Notes: generated from the sequence alone by a model not told the origin. A stretch of 64,000 nucleotides of DNA from Zunongwangia endophytica (GCF_030409505.1 NZ_JAUFPZ010000002.1:1054001-1118000), one strand, 5' to 3'; numbered from the stretch's first letter, positions 27,828 to 37,891 are shown. Made by a program: numbers and translations.

Positions 27828-29096
27828 GTGAAATTAAAACGAAGAAGAAAATTAGTAACGTATTTAAACATTTTAGACCAACCTGTCCGGTTTAACCCTT
27901 TCGTTTTCAGTCGGACTTTTTTGTTATGGGCTTTACTTGGATTAATAGGTGGAATTATTGCAGGAGCTTATTGGATTGGACTTGAGTTTCTAACTCATCA
28001 ATTAGCCTTTTTTAGTGGTTGGCAAGTAATTCCTGTAATGGCTATTTGTGGACTTTTAGCAGGTTTGATAATTCATTTCATTGGAGACCCAGGAGAAATA
28101 CATTTGATTGTAAACAATATCCGATTTAATAAAGGAAAACTTGACCCTAAAAATAATCCTTCAATGGTTCTCTCTTCATTACTATGCGTTGCGTCAGGTG
28201 GAAGTCTCGGACCCGAAGCATCATTGGTTCAAGTAACAGGCTCAACAGGAACTTGGATAGGAAAACTGTTTCGACTAAAAGGAGAAGAATTAAGGTCATT
28301 AAGTATCGCAGGAATGGCTTCAGGATTTACAGCTTTATTTGGTGCGCCTTTGGGTGGTAGCCTTTTTTCATTAGAAATTCTTCATCACAAACACGCAGTT
28401 GAGTATTACAAAGCAATTATTCCTGCATTTGTTGCAAGTTGCTTTAGCTATTTAGTTTTCGCCTTAATCATTCATTTGGGACTTGGTCCTATTTGGGATT
28501 TATCTGCTTATGAATATTCAGGGATTTTTGATTTTGGCTATGCAGTTCTCTTTGCAATAATCGGAGCAGCCTTTGGTTGGGCTTTTATTTTTTGTACCAA
28601 ATTTTTCAAATCAATTTTCGAGAAAAAACCCATACCAATTTACATCAAAACGCTAATTGGAGGAATTATACTTGGCATCATAGCATTTTACTTTCCATTA
28701 ACCCGATATTTTGGACATCACGAACTTAACGAACTACTTTCAGGGAACTTTCCATTGACTATATTGTTTGCAATTTTAATTTTTAAAATTATCGCCATCT
28801 CAATAACGGTAACATCAGGTTGGAGAGGTGGATTTATTATTCCGCTATTTTTCGTAGGAGCTACGTTAGGACTAATTATCCATCAACTATTCCCGACAAT
28901 AAATTTGACATTAGCGATAGTTAGCTGTATGGCTGCAATTAACGCTTGTGTAACTCGAACACCAATGAGTACAACTATTTTACTTGCAACATTGACAGGG
29001 TTTGGACATTTTATCCCAATCTTATTTGCAAGTTTAACAGGCTATTTTTTAGCCCCAAGAATTCCTTTTATTGGCTCACAAATGGAGAAAGAATAA
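27828..29096 (+). CDS. ClC-family chloride channel or antiporter
   Basis: 422 aa from a GTG start (MKLKRRRK) 14 bases right of IS-B. About ten membrane helices. The ClC selectivity motifs are visible: SGGSLGPEASL (GSxGPE near residues 122-132), GMASGFTALFGAPLGGSLFSLEI and GWRGGFIIPLFFVGATLG (GxFxP-like). A CBS domain is absent. It should move chloride or fluoride, possibly with proton exchange; the Glu of GPE is the gating-type residue. Its original cassette start was replaced by the IS junction, so it may use an IS-borne promoter. Confidence 0.9.
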   Translation: MKLKRRRKLVTYLNILDQPVRFNPFVFSRTFLLWALLGLIGGIIAGAYWIGLEFLTHQLAFFSGWQVIPVMAICGLLAGLIIHFIGDPGEIHLIVNNIRFNKGKLDPKNNPSMVLSSLLCVASGGSLGPEASLVQVTGSTGTWIGKLFRLKGEELRSLSIAGMASGFTALFGAPLGGSLFSLEILHHKHAVEYYKAIIPAFVASCFSYLVFALIIHLGLGPIWDLSAYEYSGIFDFGYAVLFAIIGAAFGWAFIFCTKFFKSIFEKKPIPIYIKTLIGGIILGIIAFYFPLTRYFGHHELNELLSGNFPLTILFAILIFKIIAISITVTSGWRGGFIIPLFFVGATLGLIIHQLFPTINLTLAIVSCMAAINACVTRTPMSTTILLATLTGFGHFIPILFASLTGYFLAPRIPFIGSQMEKE

Positions 29097-29107
29097 AGAA
29101 ATACGGC

Positions 29108-29238
29108 ATACAACAATGTATATAAAAAATAGGCGAAATAATGGTAAAATCAAGGGTTTTGGCTCATATAAAACTTGGTGCTTAACCGAAAGTTCTGTAC
29201 TTCGAAATCGCCTACTTTTCATATACTAAACGTTAGGG
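29108..29238 (+). repeat. attC-like site 16 (singleton, short form of class A)
   Basis: Left arm ATACAAC, right arm GTTAGGG. GTATATAAAAAATAGGCG pairs with CGCCTACTTTTCATATAC. Only 131 bp, without the class A loop hairpin. Confidence 0.87.
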
Positions 29239-29343
29239 TTAATTAAAAAACATTTCGTCTTCGAAAATCAACAATTCGGAAAGAAAAAATTAAAAGAGAT
29301 ATTATCTAAAACTAAATTTGAGTTCACAAACAAACCAACCCAA

Positions 29344-30273
29344 ATGAACAAGACTTTTAGAATTTTAAAAAAGATAATTTTATATACTTTCTCTATCCTT
29401 TTGCTTCTTTCAGTTGCAGGTTACATTTACCTCTATGTACTTCCAAAAGGACCTGAAATAACTGAAATCAAAAAAATTAACAGCGGAATAGACTCTTTTG
29501 TTATCTACGCTTATAAAGATAGTGAGAGAAAATCGATTAAGGTATGGACTTACAAACCTGAAAGTTGGAATGATAAAGACAAAGTAGTTTTCGTTATGCA
29601 CGGTGGTGGACGAAATGCAGATGACTATCTAAACGCTTGGATTGAATTAGCTGATGAAAATAACCTTTTAATTATTGCGCCTGAATTCGAAAATAAGTTC
29701 TCAAAATACACAACTAACGACTATCAAGAGGGAAATCTATTTACCTTTTTCCGAACTAAAAACCCAAAAAGCGAATGGGCATACACAGTGGTTGAAAACA
29801 TATTTGACCATATTAAATCGGTTAACAATATTACAAACGAACAATACGACATTTTTGGACATTCTGCTGGCGGACAATTTGTGCATAGAATGGTAATGTT
29901 AATGCCCGAATCGAGAATTGGAACGGCTATCTCTGCAAATTCTGGCTTTTATAGTCTACCAAACGATAAATTTGAATTTCCGTACGGTATTCAAAATACA
30001 GGAATAGATTTGCAAAAATCTTACAATAAGAGATTGGTTATTCTATTGGGCGAATTAGATAATAACCCAAGTTTAGGAACTTTTAGAACAACTGAATTGG
30101 CAATGGAACAAGGAGCACATAGATTGGAGCGTGGAACAGCTTTTTTTAATACTAATAAGAAATTGAAGAACAAAAATAATTGGACATTTAATTGGGAAAT
30201 AGACACTATAAAAAATGTAGGTCACGACTACAAAAAAATGTCTGAAAATGCAATTGAGTGGATAAAAAACTAA
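29344..30273 (+). CDS. Membrane-anchored alpha/beta hydrolase
   Basis: 309 aa. One N-terminal helix (about 11-31) would anchor it. The alpha/beta-hydrolase features follow: oxyanion region VVFVMHGGGRNADDY, nucleophile elbow FGHSAGGQF (Ser near 182), an acid in LLGELDNN and a final His in VGHDYKK. It resembles esterase or PHB-depolymerase-like (LpqC-like) proteins. Substrate unknown. Single gene of a cassette with concordant ends (GTTAGGGTTA / TAACCCTAAC). Confidence 0.85.
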   Translation: MNKTFRILKKIILYTFSILLLLSVAGYIYLYVLPKGPEITEIKKINSGIDSFVIYAYKDSERKSIKVWTYKPESWNDKDKVVFVMHGGGRNADDYLNAWIELADENNLLIIAPEFENKFSKYTTNDYQEGNLFTFFRTKNPKSEWAYTVVENIFDHIKSVNNITNEQYDIFGHSAGGQFVHRMVMLMPESRIGTAISANSGFYSLPNDKFEFPYGIQNTGIDLQKSYNKRLVILLGELDNNPSLGTFRTTELAMEQGAHRLERGTAFFNTNKKLKNKNNWTFNWEIDTIKNVGHDYKKMSENAIEWIKN

Positions 30274-30473
30274 CCCTAACATTGTATATAAAAAATAGCG
30301 TAAGTCATTGTTAACACTGAGGTTTGGGTATTTTTAGAAAGTCGCCAAATTTTTAAATTTGACGATTTCCAAGTAAAAAGATAAATAGTAAAATTTAAAA
30401 ATTCGGCTTGTGTTTCATCCGAAAAGTAACAGCCTATTTTCAGCGCTACTTTTCATATACAGAGACGTTGGCA
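30274..30473 (+). repeat. attC-like site 17 (mixed A/B)
   Basis: Left arm CCCTAAC, right arm GTTGGCA. GTATATAAAAAATAGCG pairs with CGCTACTTTTCATATAC as in class A, but the loop (GCCAAATTTTTAAATTTG) is of class B. Confidence 0.88.
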
Positions 30474-30510
30474 TTAATTTAAAAAACACAGAACTTAAAA
30501 AAGAGCAGAT

Positions 30511-31672
30511 TTGAAGAAAATAATTTTGTCAATATTTATTACAATTGCAACAATATCATATGGACAGGAAACAGATAGTTTACTGAACAAAAAAGTTGAC
30601 AATTATATAAACGAAATTTCGACTAAAAATGACATTCCTGGATTAGCATTAGCAATAATCAAAAATGGCAGTATAATTCACAAAAAATATTACGGATTTT
30701 CAAATTTGGACTACGAAATTCCAGTAAACGATAAAACAAAATTCCCCTTGTTTTCAACATCTAAAATATTTGCAAGTGTTGCAGTCCATAAATTAATTGA
30801 ACAAAATAAGTTTAAGCTTGAAGATGAAATTGCACAATATTTAGATGACCTTCCAGAAGATTGGAAAAATGTTCAAATAAAAAATCTTTTATCGCACTCA
30901 TCAGGATTACCCGAAATTGCAGTTTACGAAAGAGAATCTGAAGACGTTGCCAAATCAAAAGTATATAAAGACACCATAAAATTTGATGCAGGTAATAAAT
31001 TCGACTATAATCAAACAAATTTTTGGCTGTTAAACCTTATTTCTAAAAAAGTGAGTAACAAAAGTCTTGCTGACCACATTATGGAAACTCAATTTTCAGC
31101 TTCTGATAGTTCTGCAATTTTTGAAGGGAACAGTTTGGCCGTACTAAAAAAACCGAGCAACTTCTTACAGCGATTATCCCACAAAAGGATATTTGAGAGA
31201 AACAGACTATAATAATCCCGAATATTTATATGGAGCATCCGGTTTTAATATAACTCTAAACGGATTTATTGATTGGGACAAAAAATTCGACAATAACCAA
31301 ATAATCAAGAAGAGTTCCAAATCAAGACTATTTGAGCCTTTTGATTATAAAGATGGAAGACTTTATACCAATGGTTGGTATATGGACAAAACAAATAATA
31401 ATATTTCCTATTATTATACTGGAAGTTTTTCTACAGGCTATAAAAAATACATTGAAAAGAAACTTACAATTATTTTTCTCACCAATGGTTCTCGGGAACT
31501 TTTGAGCGTTAATAAAATTATGAAACATTTAGCTGGAATTATAGATAGAGACTTAATAGAAACGGAAAAAAAACTAATGCCAACAATGTATATAAAACAT
31601 AGCTATTATAGGCTTTCCGAAAGGTCTGTGTGTACTTGCAAAGACCGCCAAATTTTTAAATTTGGCTTTTAG
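30511..31672 (+). pseudogene. Secreted class C beta-lactamase-like serine hydrolase (frameshifted)
   Basis: Starts at TTG 30511 with a signal peptide (MKKIILSIFITIATISYGQ). The penicillin-binding fold is clear: SxxK in FSTSKIF (Ser near 82), YNQTN as the YxN motif and a later part in another frame (YLRETDYNNPEYLYGASGF, NGWYMDK, GSFSTGYKKY). Frame 1 continues to 31212 and frame 2 is read from before 31193 to 31672. An A7 run at 31146-31152 is the likely site; one A fewer restores LKNRATSYSDY. The C-terminus is read through half of the attC. Either decayed or a sequencing error. Confidence 0.8.
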
Positions 31673-31773
31673 TAAAATAAAGATAAAAGAAAAATTTAAA
31701 AATTCGGCTCGTGTATAATCCGAAACGATAGCGTCTTCTTACATGCTACGTTTCATATACGGAGACGTTGGCG
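31578..31773 (+). repeat. attC-like site 18 (variant of class A)
   Basis: Left arm TGCCAAC, right arm GTTGGCG. GTATATAAAACATAGC pairs with GCTACGTTTCATATAC: the C/G change in both arms is compensatory. Start GTTGGCATTA mirrors the end. Confidence 0.9.
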
Positions 31774-31783
31774 TTAATTTGAA

Positions 31784-32215
31784 ATGAAGTACATAAAGAC
31801 AAACATATTGCTATTTTTAATGTTTATTCCATTCACAATTTTTGGACAGGAAAAAGACGGAGAATTTGTAGAATATGAACCGATTGAAATGTATAATTTG
31901 AGAAAAGCAATAATTAAAAAACAGAATTTAGACGTTTGGCCAAGTATTGTGGAAATTAAAAATTTAACGGAATTAAATACTAAAAGAAAAGACTCTCTGA
32001 TTTTATTCATTGCCGAAACCGATAACGGAGATAAATTACGAATGACAAATTCATCGGACTTGAGCAAGTTTACGGAAATGGAATATAAGAATGATTGTAG
32101 ACAAGATGGAACGATTTTGACCGACCTAAAACTTGGAAAAATTAACCTGACTGAAATGAAAGCGGAAATACTTTGTCGGAAAGAAAAATACGCTGAATTG
32201 AAAATTAAAAACTAA
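31784..32215 (+). CDS. Small secreted protein, unknown
   Basis: 143 aa with a signal peptide (about residues 1-22, ending FTIFGQ). The mature part is about 120 residues, with two Cys (DCRQD near 106 and ILCRKE near 131) that could pair in the periplasm. No family recognised. It is the only gene in a 450-bp cassette with ends GTTGGCGTTA / TAACGCCAAC. Confidence 0.75.
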   Translation: MKYIKTNILLFLMFIPFTIFGQEKDGEFVEYEPIEMYNLRKAIIKKQNLDVWPSIVEIKNLTELNTKRKDSLILFIAETDNGDKLRMTNSSDLSKFTEMEYKNDCRQDGTILTDLKLGKINLTEMKAEILCRKEKYAELKIKN

Positions 32216-32410
32216 CGCCAACAACGTATATAGCTCATAGCTTGGTAGTTGCTTAAAAGAAGTTAAGGAATATTTGGAAAGTCGCCAAATTTTTAAATTT
32301 GACGATTTCCAATAAAAAAAGTAAACAGTAAAATTTAAAAATCTGGCTTGTGCTCAACCGAAAATAATCGCTATTTTACACGATACGAGCCATATACAAG
32401 ACCGTTACCT
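32216..32410 (+). repeat. attC-like site 19 (class B)
   Basis: Left arm CGCCAAC, right arm GTTACCT. GTATATAGCTCATAGC pairs with CGATACGAGCCATATAC; loop GCCAAATTTTTAAATTTG. Confidence 0.9.
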
Positions 32411-32480
32411 GTAAGCTGAAAAAATCGTCAACATTTTGAAATTTAGTTATTAATTAAAAAACCAAGCACATCAAATCTGG

Positions 32481-33038
32481 ATGAATAATGAGGAAATAAA
32501 ATATTCTATAGCGAATAAAGAGTTGAAATTGAGTAATTGGAAATAGTTTTCTCATTATGAAGTAGTTGGCTTTTGTTTCATAATTCCATTGACATTTACG
32601 TTCTTGCATCTGAAAGTCTATTTTGAGAATACGCTTAAACCGATAAAATCTGAAGAAATTTGGTTTTTATTATTCCAACTTTAATCGGTATTCTATTTTT
32701 TTATATAAAGAAAACGTCTGAAATTTAAAGAAGTTAATACCTCACTTAATAGAGCTGAACTTAATAAAATAATTGAACAAGTTGCGGATAAATTAGAATG
32801 GCAAATTATCTCAAAAAATTCAAATCGAATTGTTGCTAAAACTCATCCAAGTTTTTTTTCGGGAAGTTGGGGAGAACAAATAACTATAATATTTGATAAA
32901 AGAAAATTATTAGTGAATAGTATTTGCGACCCGGATAAAAGAAGTTCAGTTGTATCGATGGGAAGAAATAAACAGAACGAAAATAAACTGATAAAGGCAA
33001 TTGAAAAGCCTACAGGTAACAACGTATATAAAAAATAG
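32481..33038 (+). pseudogene. Decayed small membrane-protein gene
   Basis: Reading starts MNNEEIKYSIANKELKLSNW, hits a TAG after about 21 codons, continues FSHYEVVGFCFIIPLTFTFL (a membrane helix), then needs at least two frame changes (IPTLIGILFFYIKKTSE, then RAELNKIIEQVADKLEWQ) and ends SFFSGSWGEQITIIFDKRK...KPTGNNVYKK with its stop in the attC. The 3' end and attC are intact while the body has decayed. Family unknown. Confidence 0.65.
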
Positions 33039-33209
33039 CTATGTCTTTTCTAAACTGGAAATTTTGGTATATTTGGTAAGTAGCCAAATCTTTTGATTTG
33101 GCTTTTGAAAAGTAACGTTAAAAACAAAATGCAAAAGTTTTAGCACTGTTCTAAAACTAAAAAATTGCGTTTATTTTTACGCTACTTTCCATATACAAAC
33201 GAGTTGTAA
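33014..33209 (+). repeat. attC-like site 20 (class A)
   Basis: Left arm AGGTAAC, right arm GTTGTAA. GTATATAAAAAATAGC pairs with GCTACTTTCCATATAC. Start GTTACCTGTA mirrors the end TACAGGTAAC. Confidence 0.9.
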
Positions 33210-33822
33210 AAAATAGCTCCCGAGAAGATCGCTATCGAAAACCAAATTGATCGAAAATGAGTAAAATTAGATAAATCGGATAATATTCTTAAAAGAAAAC
33301 CGACAATTTTGTTGTTTAAAAACTGATCTGAGTAAAGAAAATTATATTCAATATTCGATAAAATCAGAACAAATTATTTAAAATTTAAACTGACAAAATC
33401 ACGCTCTCAAATTCATAAAAATAAAATTATAACTTAAAAGATTAGCAACACCGCGGATAAGAAATTATGTACGAAATTACATAATTTGGACACTAATTTT
33501 CTTGCTTTTAACAAAACGGATATCTAATCTAGCTGGAAAACGAAAATTAAAAAAGATATAAAATTAGAAAGGACAATCATTGCGCGGAGCCAATCTCTCC
33601 TAGAATTAAATTTGAAAATTCAACTTAAAAATTTAAAAAACAACACTGGGTAAACTTTAAATTATAGAAATTCACCATCGATTTTAACGCTCAGAAGCTT
33701 CTCTCCCACTCTATAAATTTAAAAAAGATAAGATCTGATAGAAATTCATATTCATTAGAAAAATAAGAATTTAAAAATGTAGAAAAAAGGTAATATTGTT
33801 TATCAGAACGTGTCGCTACATT
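33210..33822 (+). other. ORF-less cassette body, family 1 (member c)
   Basis: About 610 bases, no plausible gene. Starts AAAATAGCTCCCGAG. Contains GCCAATCTCTCC near 33590, TTCTCTCCCACTCT near 33700 and CAGAACGTGTCGCTACATT at the end. The longest member of the family. TTCGATAAAATC and its variants recur in the first half. Confidence 0.7.
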
Positions 33823-33953
33823 TTACAACAACGTATAATAGCAATTGCGGCTTTTTGTCCTGCGGACAAAATCGCGCAAGCATAAAAGTCGGTAATTTTA
33901 GCTATCTTAGGTTTTAATAATCCGCAACTGACGATTATACGAAGACGTTGTGA
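33823..33953 (+). repeat. attC-like site 21 (class E)
   Basis: Left arm TTACAAC, right arm GTTGTGA. GTATAATAGCAATTGCGG pairs with CCGCAACTGACGATTATAC; loop hairpin TTTGTCCTGCGGACAAA. Confidence 0.9.
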
Positions 33954-34040
33954 GCAATTTTTTCACGCAACCATTGATTCAGAAGCGCATCTTATATAAA
34001 ATATAGAATATGAAAAAAGTAATTTTTCTTATCTCAATAA

Positions 34041-34421
34041 AGGACGTAGCCTTGCGCAAGTGTGATAGTTGGGGAATGACAACTCCTCAACCCAGGCTTT
34101 TCGATGAGATCGTATGAAATTGCACTTTCAAAGACGAGCGAACTCGTATAAAAGCCTGAGTTAAAGTAGTGGATTTTTTTGACAAAATCAAGTACCTTAA
34201 TCACAATGGAGCAAGGATACGGACTCCCCTATCTTACTTTGATCCTAGAATTTTGTCAATAACTGCGCATATCAGTCCCGACCTTGATGAGAGCAATTAT
34301 TGTCAAAAACATACCCTTTAAATGATTGCGCCGCGCTTACTCCGTAATTTTTTGAATAATTGAAATAGAATAACATAATGATCTTTAAAAGGCTACAGCT
34401 AAGGCCGGTTCAAAAAATTAC
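34041..34421 (+). ncRNA. Candidate structured RNA filling an ORF-less cassette
   Basis: No ORF, yet many long complementary arms in order: GTTGGGGA/TCCTCAAC (34068-34075, 34084-34091); CAGGCTTTT/AAAAGCCTG (34093-34101, 34150-34158) enclosing CGAT-GAG-ATCG (34102-34112) and ACGAG-CGAA-CTCGT (34134-34147); TTGACAAAAT/ATTTTGTCAA (34179-34188, 34250-34259) enclosing GTACCTT/AAGG-TAC (34192-34198, 34213-34220); and a perfect 13-bp stem GTAATTTTTTGAA/TTCAAAAAATTAC (34344-34356, 34409-34421). It is richer in G+C than neighbouring ORF-less cassettes. I do not recognise the class; no reverse transcriptase or group II domain V is seen. Confidence 0.5.
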
Positions 34422-34424
34422 TGC

Positions 34425-34555
34425 ACACAACAGCGAATCATCGAAAATAGCCAAATTGATTGCTATTAGAAAAGTTTTAGTATTTTTACTCTAAACAGTG
34501 ATATCAAACTAGCCAGTAATTAAATGGCTACTTTCGATATCCGCAGACGTTATAT
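34425..34555 (+). repeat. attC-like site 22 (singleton)
   Basis: Left arm ACACAAC, right arm GTTATAT. ATCGAAAATAGCC pairs with GGCTACTTTCGAT. The cassette start GTTGTGAGCA matches its end except for one base. Confidence 0.82.
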
Positions 34556-34567
34556 ATAATTAAAAAT

Positions 34568-35566
34568 ATGAATATATTAATAGTAGATAATTCTATAATA
34601 CCAGCTCTACTTTATGGAGGTACTCAAAGAGTTATATGGTCTCTTGGAAAAGAACTTGTAAAATTTGGACATAAAATTAATTATTTGGTCAAAAAGGGTT
34701 CTAAATGTGAATTTGCTAATATTATTAGTATTGATAATAACATTCCACTATATAAACAGATCCCTAAAGATATAGATATAATACATTTTAATTTTATACC
34801 AAAAAATTTAGAATTAATAAAAAAACCATATCTAATTACAATACATGGAAATACTAACAATGATTATTCTTTTGATAAGAACACTGTGTTTGTGTCTAGA
34901 AATCACGCTGAAAGACACAACTCTAACTCTTTTGTTTACAACGGATTATGTTTTAATGAGTATTCTAAACCTGATTTAAATTTAAAAAAAAATGGATTTC
35001 ATTTTCTTGGTAAAGCTTCATGGGGTGTAAAAAACTTAAAAGGAGCAATTCAAATAATAAAAAAAATAGAACATGAAAAGTTAAATATTCTAGGAGGAAA
35101 TAGATTCGATGAAAGAGTTCTAAAAATGGGATTGAATTACACTTTTTCTAGTAAGGTTAATTTTAAAGGGATGATTGGAGGAAAAGAAAAAGAACGATAC
35201 CTAAACATTTCAAGAGGATTAATATTTCCAGTATTATGGCATGAACCTTTTGGTTTAGCAATAATAGAAAGTTTATTTTATGGCTGTCCTGTTTTTGGCA
35301 CCCCATATGGCTCTTTAAGCGAATTAGTCATAAATGATGTAGGATATTTAAGCAACAAAAAAGATGAAATCGTTAATTCCATCATAAATTCTTATGATTT
35401 TAACCCAAAAACCTGTAGCGAATACGCTTATGAAACCTTTAATAGTAAAATAATGGCTTTAAATTATTTAGATAAATATCATATTGTTCTTAAAGGAGAT
35501 AAATTAAATAAAACGAAACCTCAATTAAAAAAAGTTCAAGAAACAAAATATTTAAAATTTGAATAA
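34568..35566 (+). CDS. Glycosyltransferase family 4-like (GT-B fold)
   Basis: 332 aa. N-terminal Rossmann-like part with the GG loop (MNILIVDNSIIPALLYGGTQRV), central IHGNTNND, and the C-terminal nucleotide-sugar domain with HFLGKASWGVKN, FKGMIGGKEKERYLN and the E-x7-E motif in EPFGLAIIES. Such enzymes move a sugar from a nucleotide donor to lipid or polysaccharide acceptors; the donor cannot be told. It lacks membrane helices. It starts 18 bases after the crossover and is the only gene of its cassette. Confidence 0.88.
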   Translation: MNILIVDNSIIPALLYGGTQRVIWSLGKELVKFGHKINYLVKKGSKCEFANIISIDNNIPLYKQIPKDIDIIHFNFIPKNLELIKKPYLITIHGNTNNDYSFDKNTVFVSRNHAERHNSNSFVYNGLCFNEYSKPDLNLKKNGFHFLGKASWGVKNLKGAIQIIKKIEHEKLNILGGNRFDERVLKMGLNYTFSSKVNFKGMIGGKEKERYLNISRGLIFPVLWHEPFGLAIIESLFYGCPVFGTPYGSLSELVINDVGYLSNKKDEIVNSIINSYDFNPKTCSEYAYETFNSKIMALNYLDKYHIVLKGDKLNKTKPQLKKVQETKYLKFE

Positions 35567-35572
35567 AACTAT

Positions 35573-35703
35573 ATATAACAACGTATAAAATTAATTGCTG
35601 GTTTTAGTTTATTTACGAAAGTTTTCATCGATAATAAATTTGTGTTTTATTTTATAGCTTTAGTGTTTAAAACACGCAACTAATCTTATACACCCCGTTG
35701 GCA
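35573..35703 (+). repeat. attC-like site 23 (variant of class C)
   Basis: Left arm ATATAAC, right arm GTTGGCA. GTATAAAATTAATTGC pairs with GCAACTAATCTTATAC. Start GTTATATATA mirrors the end. Confidence 0.87.
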
Positions 35704-35801
35704 TTCATTTTAATACACATTGCGAACAACAAAATTATAAAAAATAAACGTATTAGAAAAGAACCTCTATTACATAAACTTATTCATAAATATTAAATAT
35801 C

Positions 35802-37685
35802 ATGAAAAACTTATTTTTCACATTAATTACCTTAATAACATTCGTTGGATGTACAAATGAAGAGTATATTCCTTCTACTGAAGAGTATATTCCTTCTACA
35901 ACTTCAAAAAACAAAGTCATTTCTAGTAAACAATATTTGAATTACCACCTTATTTCTCTTTACAAAGCTGGTAATTCAAATGATATTTACTATTCTCATT
36001 TTATACCAAAAACAGAAAAATGTGTTGCTATAGAAAAAAAAATAACTATTAATAATGTAGATATTCAATCAAGTAAAAGTCCTAGTCAAGTATTTTTTAA
36101 TAATAAATTATATGTTGTTTACAAAGCTGGTCGTTCAAATGATATATACTACGCTTCTTTCGATGGCCAAACATGGACTGGAAATAATAGAATAAAAATT
36201 AATGGTAATAACATACAAACCAGTGAATCTCCCTCTTGTACTGTATTTAATAATAAATTATATATTACTTACAAAGGTGGTCGTTCGAATAATGTATATT
36301 ATGCTTCTTTCGATGGCCAAACATGGACTGGAGATAATAAAATAAAAATTAATGGCAATAGTATTCAAACAAGTAAAACACCTTCTTCTGTTGTATTCAA
36401 TAATAAACTTTACATTGTTTACAAAGCTGGTCGTTCAAACAATACATATTATTCTTATTTTAATGGCCAAGCATGGACTGGAGATAATAAAATAAAAATT
36501 AATGGTAGTAGTATCCAAACGAGTAAATCTCCCTCTTGTGCCGTATTTAATAATAAATTATATGTTGTTTACAAAGCTGGTCGTTCAAACAATGTATATT
36601 ACGCTTCTTTCGATGGCCAAACATGGACTGGAAATAATAAAATAAAAGTTAATGGCAATAACATACAAACCAGTGAATCTCCCTCTTGTACAGTATTCGA
36701 AAATAAACTTTATACTAATTATAAAGCTGGTCGTTCAAATGATATATACTACGCATCTTTCGATGGCCAAACATGGACTGGCGATTATAAAATACATGGA
36801 ATACAAACAAACAGTAGTCCTAGATTATCATTAAATTATTTTTATTTAAAACCATTTTTATCAAATTTACTTTCTATATCACCCATTTCTCAAGACGTTG
36901 TCTTCTCAAGCACTAAAGAATATCCTTATTTAGGTGATGCTGACGAGCATATCCAAGGAATTCAATCTGTTAACAATAATTCATTCATACTTTCATCAAG
37001 TAATTATAACAATAGTACTAAAAAAGGGTTAATTGTCCCTATTAAAAATGGAATCGTTGAGGCAAATAACGTTAAAGTAACAGATGGATATGGACATGCA
37101 GGTGGTATTCAATTCAACGAAAATACATTAGTTGTCGCTCTTGCTGAAAAAGCATCACCAAGTGGAAGTTCTAAAAAAATAATTAGGTTTTTTGAAAATA
37201 ACCTTTCTAACATAACAGATTTTGAGTTTACCTCAAGTGACGCGCAAGCTGCTGGCTATATTGATATAAATACAACTGAAAGATTGATCATTGTAATTAC
37301 AACTCAAGCTATGGATATGGAATATAAACTTTTAAATAAAGAAAGTAATACTTGGGTTTCTTTAACAGAAAACTGGATCAAATTCTCTAATAATGAAACT
37401 TTTGGGAAAACGCAAAATATTAATATTTTTAAAGAAGACGATATCTATTATTTAATAGGATCTAGAAATGCTGGGACCAATAAAGATGCATTGGATGTTT
37501 ATACTTTTTCAATGAATAACAGTAAAATAACCGATTTTAATCTTTTCGGAAGTATTTTTTTAGATGGAAATAATATGAGAAATGCTGGAGGAATAAATAT
37601 TAAAGATAATTCTGAAATTCAAATTACTTCATTTGGAAAAAAAATTAATAAAGGAATTAACAAAATACATACTTATACTAATTAA
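35802..37685 (+). CDS. Lipoprotein with tandem beta-propeller-like repeats
   Basis: 627 aa. Lipobox TFVGC near residue 17 marks a lipoprotein. EEYIPST is directly duplicated at DNA level after it. Residues about 45-330 hold six repeats of about 47 residues built on NNKLYVVYKAGRSNDIYYAS, FDGQTWTGDNKIKINGN and IQTSxSPS, as in sialidase- or lectin-type beta propellers. The second half (about 350-627) has a different, repeat-poor beta-rich sequence (GYGHAGGIQFNENTL, NMRNAGGINI). Near-identical repeats at DNA level could change copy number. Surface carbohydrate binding is inferred. Confidence 0.8.
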   Translation: MKNLFFTLITLITFVGCTNEEYIPSTEEYIPSTTSKNKVISSKQYLNYHLISLYKAGNSNDIYYSHFIPKTEKCVAIEKKITINNVDIQSSKSPSQVFFNNKLYVVYKAGRSNDIYYASFDGQTWTGNNRIKINGNNIQTSESPSCTVFNNKLYITYKGGRSNNVYYASFDGQTWTGDNKIKINGNSIQTSKTPSSVVFNNKLYIVYKAGRSNNTYYSYFNGQAWTGDNKIKINGSSIQTSKSPSCAVFNNKLYVVYKAGRSNNVYYASFDGQTWTGNNKIKVNGNNIQTSESPSCTVFENKLYTNYKAGRSNDIYYASFDGQTWTGDYKIHGIQTNSSPRLSLNYFYLKPFLSNLLSISPISQDVVFSSTKEYPYLGDADEHIQGIQSVNNNSFILSSSNYNNSTKKGLIVPIKNGIVEANNVKVTDGYGHAGGIQFNENTLVVALAEKASPSGSSKKIIRFFENNLSNITDFEFTSSDAQAAGYIDINTTERLIIVITTQAMDMEYKLLNKESNTWVSLTENWIKFSNNETFGKTQNINIFKEDDIYYLIGSRNAGTNKDALDVYTFSMNNSKITDFNLFGSIFLDGNNMRNAGGINIKDNSEIQITSFGKKINKGINKIHTYTN

Positions 37686-37741
37686 CAAGCAATATTTTCT
37701 AAATCTTTAACATAATTTGAACTCTTAAAAAAACAACGAAA

Positions 37742-37874
37742 TGCCAACACCGTATATAATTTATTGCTGGCTTTTTGCCTACTTGCGAAAGTCCTCGTGG
37801 ACTTTCTATCTGTGATTTATTTGCTAAATTAGTTGCTTGAAACACGCAACAAACCATATACAAACACGTTGCCA
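37742..37874 (+). repeat. attC-like site 24 (class C)
   Basis: Left arm TGCCAAC, right arm GTTGCCA. GTATATAATTTATTGC pairs with GCAACAAACCATATAC; loop hairpin GAAAGTCCTCGTGGACTTTC. Ends concord with the one-base bulge also seen at site 6. Confidence 0.9.
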
Positions 37875-37891
37875 TTAATACGAAAAAAAAC

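Noticed and set aside
34041..34421. Group II intron, retron or tmRNA
   Set aside because: No reverse transcriptase, no domain V-like hairpin, no tRNA-like end; the stem pattern does not match these classes.
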